From BS150m-G50 sp964501185 [NCBI: uncultured Bacteroidia bacterium] (GTDB taxonomy: Bacteria; CAIWAD01; BS150m-G50), in assembly GCA_964501185.1 (NCBI GenBank), contig CAZCRT010000026.1, positions 1 to 45,581 on the forward strand: a stretch of 45,581 nt of DNA, given 5' to 3'. The notes under the pieces were generated by a model. That model was given only the letters and a program-made list of their open reading frames with translations, was not told the origin of the DNA and searched no databases. A program made the translations under genes and the position numbers. Below are positions 43,227 through 45,581 of the stretch, piece by piece (within the stretch, counting starts at the first letter, position 1; the number at the start of each line of letters is the position of its first letter).

Positions 43227-45045
43227 TAACCACTTTCTGAAGATGACGGGGCTGATCCACATTTAATCCCAGTTCGCGGGTAATGGCAGCGAGTAACATC
43301 TGCATTGACATGATAGCTACCACAGGGTAGCCAAAAAGATGCGCGTGCGGGATTGAAATCACCGACATGGCTTCACTGAATTCCTCCCGTCGCCGATCGG
43401 TAATAACTATTACTTTTGCATCCCGGGACAGCAGACGGGAGTAGATCTGGCGGTTGCGTTCAAGGAAAACATCATCAGGTACAAACATGATGATAGGTGT
43501 TTCCGGTTTTACTGTAGCAATAGGGCCATGATGGAATTCAGAAGTGGAGAATCCCTGGGCACAGACCGTGACCATCTGGTGTACTTTAAGGGCTGCCTCT
43601 TTGGCTACTCCGAACATGGGACCAAATCCCAGAAATATGTAGTTCCCCGCAGAAGCAATCCTCTGCGCCAGTTTCAGGTATTCGTCCTGCTCCTCCAGCA
43701 GCTGCTCCATCTGCCTGGGCAATTTCTCCAGCTCCCGGAGATAGCTCTTACCTGCAGCTGCCGAGATATTGCGCATTCGACCCAGCAGAATTGTCAACAG
43801 TGCAAATGCGACCAGTTCTGTGGTGAAAGACTTTGTCGCCGGTACAGAATACTCAATACCTGCACGGGTGTAAATAGCCGCACTGGTCTCACGATACAGA
43901 GTCGAGGAGATACGATTACAGATACCAATCACACGGCCACCGCGCAGCTTGATCTCCCTCACTGCGGCAATTGTACTGGCGGTTTCACCTGATTGGCTGA
44001 CAGCAATATAAAGAGTGTCCGTTTCAATCATCGGGTTACCACCGGCCAGTTCACCGGCACGCACATGCGTGGTCGGGACACGGGCAACTGACTGCAACCA
44101 GTTGGCAGCAACCATAGCTGCCATGTAGGATGAACCGGAACCGGTTATCACGATACGTTTGACCTTCAGCAACTCCTCCTGCAGCTGCTCAAGCTCCCGT
44201 AATTTAACATTACCGTAATCGAAGAGCATGCGTCCGGAAAGCACCCGTTGTACAGCATTGGGTTGATCCTGCATTTCTTTTTCAAAGAAGGATGAATAGT
44301 CACCCAGGTCAGTTTCTTCAGCTGTCTCCGGCAACTCGTCAACGGCTCTTTCGTCACCTGGTTCCAGAGTCAAATGTGATACATGAAAAGAGTCATGTGT
44401 CAGCGTTACGATTTCCTGATCACGCAGGTAGTAGATTTTAAGGCTGTGCGCAGCTAGCACCTGCACATCGGAAGCGAGGAATACTTCACCTTCCCCTACT
44501 CCCATAATCAGGGATGACCCGGAGGAAGCCCCGACAATAGTATCCGGCTCCCGCCGGTGTACAACTGCAATTCCGTAAGTACCTTCAACCCGCAACAATG
44601 CCTGGCGCACAGCTTCAGTCAGATTGCCATCATAGTATTTCTCTACCAGATGAACCAGCACCTCGCTGTCAGTGGAAGTACTGAAACTGTGCCCTTCTTC
44701 CTCCAACTCTACTCTGAGGGCGTCAGAGTTAACCAGCAATCCACTGTGAATCAAAGCCAGATCACCGTTGCAATCAGGTATTGGATGGGCATTGCGATCT
44801 GAAGGCCTGCCATGTGTGGCCCAGCGCGTGTGTGCGATTGCAAGTGTCCCCTTAAAAGTTTTGGGGAGTTTTGGCACCAGCTCGTTGATACGCCCTGACT
44901 TCTTCCTGATTTTAATGCGGTTACCTGAGTGAACGGCAATGCCGGCAGAATCACCACCCAGGCCCAACTGCTCCATCACTACCAGTCCTTCTACCACCAC
45001 ATCAACAGCATTACGCTTGCCGATATACCCTACAATACCAGACAT
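43216..45045 (-). CDS. GlmS-like protein with altered glutaminase and isomerase sites
   Basis: 609 residues with the full GlmS layout: an N-terminal class-II amidotransferase domain (1 to about 240), then two SIS sugar-isomerase domains (about 285-430 and 455-600) and the closing DVDQPR-type tail (NVDQPRHLQKVVNVE). Conserved parts are AHTRWATHG, TDSEV, VSQSGETAST and EFHHGP. Three catalytic positions differ from the family. The start reads MSGIVGYIG, not MCGIVG, so the nucleophile Cys1 is Ser. The oxyanion HNG is HSG (Ser101). EGALKLKE is EAALKVHQ, placing Gln490 at the isomerase Glu. SVPATK also replaces the family's VASTK. It may be an ammonia-dependent enzyme, a deaminase/deglycase, or a non-catalytic paralogue. 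I left the symbol empty for this reason. Confidence 0.85.
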   Translation of the reverse strand: MSGIVGYIGKRNAVDVVVEGLVVMEQLGLGGDSAGIAVHSGNRIKIRKKSGRINELVPKLPKTFKGTLAIAHTRWATHGRPSDRNAHPIPDCNGDLALIHSGLLVNSDALRVELEEEGHSFSTSTDSEVLVHLVEKYYDGNLTEAVRQALLRVEGTYGIAVVHRREPDTIVGASSGSSLIMGVGEGEVFLASDVQVLAAHSLKIYYLRDQEIVTLTHDSFHVSHLTLEPGDERAVDELPETAEETDLGDYSSFFEKEMQDQPNAVQRVLSGRMLFDYGNVKLRELEQLQEELLKVKRIVITGSGSSYMAAMVAANWLQSVARVPTTHVRAGELAGGNPMIETDTLYIAVSQSGETASTIAAVREIKLRGGRVIGICNRISSTLYRETSAAIYTRAGIEYSVPATKSFTTELVAFALLTILLGRMRNISAAAGKSYLRELEKLPRQMEQLLEEQDEYLKLAQRIASAGNYIFLGFGPMFGVAKEAALKVHQMVTVCAQGFSTSEFHHGPIATVKPETPIIMFVPDDVFLERNRQIYSRLLSRDAKVIVITDRRREEFSEAMSVISIPHAHLFGYPVVAIMSMQMLLAAITRELGLNVDQPRHLQKVVNVE

Positions 45046-45124
45046 TGTTCCATCCTGATTTGTGCATTTACCAGTTAAAGCTATACTTTATGTCGGATAC
45101 ACCCGGTCGTGTTACCAACAGATA

Positions 45125-45379
45125 TCAACCATAGATAACCCGACGAATCTGTCGCAGAGAGAGCTCCTGGGGAAAGCGGCGTTCGCCCAGCTCTTCCTGT
45201 ATGAGTTCATAGATTTTCTCGTTCTGCAGAGTTCCCTGCCGTCGTAATTCACGATGGCGCTCGCGAATGTAATCGCTCGCTGAAAGTGAATAATACTCTT
45301 TCAGTTCACTGATAATCTTCCGTAATACAGGTTCCGGAACCTGAACGATAGATTGCAGATGACGAATAAACTGATCCAA
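45125..45379 (-). CDS. Small helical protein upstream of the GlmS-like gene
   Basis: An 84-residue protein of unknown function (92 residues if the ATG at 45403 is used). It is charged and mostly helical (LRKIISELKEYYSLSASDYIRERHRELRRQGTLQNEKIYELIQEELGERRF), ending LSLRQIRRVIYG. The TTG at 45379 is preferred: GGGAGAGG lies 4 nt upstream of it, whereas the ATG at 45403 has no ribosome site and would fall almost on the predicted transcription start. The GlmS-like gene follows after 79 nt on the same strand. Confidence 0.65.
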   Translation of the reverse strand: MDQFIRHLQSIVQVPEPVLRKIISELKEYYSLSASDYIRERHRELRRQGTLQNEKIYELIQEELGERRFPQELSLRQIRRVIYG

Positions 45380-45421
45380 AATACCTCTCCCTGTCCAGTG
45401 CATTTTTGCCTGACTTTGGGC

Positions 45422-45449
45422 AAATTAGCACATAAATGGGTAAATTCAA
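45422..45449 (-). promoter_or_regulatory. Possible promoter for the GlmS-like operon
   Basis: On the minus strand, TTGAAT (45444-45449) and TAATTT (45422-45427) are spaced by 16 nt. Transcription would start near 45414, leaving about 35 nt before the TTG start at 45379. The -10 has the same TAATTT sequence as the proposed kdsB promoter. The remaining sequence to 45581 shows no gene. Confidence 0.35.
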
Positions 45450-45581
45450 AACAACTCCTGTATTCCGGGATTGATGGATGAGCTTTTCAGGGTTATCCGT
45501 GTCTTTAAAATAATTACCTTTAAGAACCCGGACGCAGGTGCTTCAACACAGTGTGTTATTATGAATATACTTAGCCTTCTT

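Overview
This window comes from a Gram-negative (diderm), flagellated bacterium with a complete Kdo/LPS-export cassette. Two large secreted proteins end in the C-terminal 'NPFN..../G.Y....' sorting module typical of the Fibrobacterota-Chlorobiota-Bacteroidota (FCB) superphylum and related candidate phyla. That module, the flagellar genes, sigma-54 and the roughly 50% GC content point to a little-studied FCB-type lineage rather than a proteobacterium; this placement is an inference from gene content. Nearly all genes lie on the minus strand. Only the nucleotide-sugar dehydratase at 26271-27242 is on the plus strand. I see no tRNA, rRNA, CRISPR array, transposase or prophage.

Layout, in genomic order. 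1-439: intergenic, with a long hairpin (21-71) and the argF terminator. 440-1351: argF. 1486-10143 (read right to left): a tightly overlapping operon kdsB-pyrG-kdsA-kdsC-kdsD-lptC-lptA-lptB-rpoN, which makes CMP-Kdo, exports LPS and ends with sigma-54. 10367-15193: a cytoplasmic NtrB-like kinase, an NtrC-like sigma-54 activator and a CHASE2 adenylate/guanylate cyclase, with a 3 x 12-bp repeat array upstream. 15194-15861: a decayed, repeat-rich spacer with a pair of inverted palindromes. 15862-20487: a two-gene operon of secreted proteins, a beta-helix protein and an exported class-II amidotransferase-like Ntn hydrolase. 20948-26054: yebC-ruvC-ruvA-ruvB-queA-ispD-ispF. 26271-27242: a LegB-like dehydratase. 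27475-30646: a late flagellar operon (52-aa ORF, fliD, fliS, 53-aa ORF, duplicated-motif flgM) behind a good sigma-28 promoter. 30876-34976: an HDOD protein, a GAF/PAS sensor with a degenerate histidine-kinase core, and a CheY-like receiver. 35610-39741: a secreted Ig-like protein, a FecR-domain protein and an outer-membrane beta-barrel, preceded by a CRP-type operator. 40107-45379: an 84-aa protein, a GlmS-like protein, a Nudix hydrolase, recJ and a Xer recombinase.

How the parts may work together. The Kdo, Lpt and pyrG genes form one envelope-building unit. RpoN and the NtrB/NtrC pair are probable partners. The pair is co-transcribed with a nucleotide cyclase, and a CRP-like site precedes the FecR/barrel operon, so a phosphorelay-cAMP-envelope circuit is plausible but inferred. 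FlgM is expressed from the sigma-28 operon, giving the usual feedback on late flagellar genes.

Most unusual items. The GlmS-like protein has lost the family's catalytic Cys1 (Ser), the oxyanion-hole Asn (Ser) and the isomerase Glu (Gln). The exported Ntn hydrolase has its Cys four residues after a signal-peptide cleavage site. FlgM carries its sigma-28-binding motif twice. The GAF/PAS 'kinase' has Asp in place of the phospho-accepting His and no ATPase domain. Two unlisted small flagellar-operon genes encode 52 and 53 residues.
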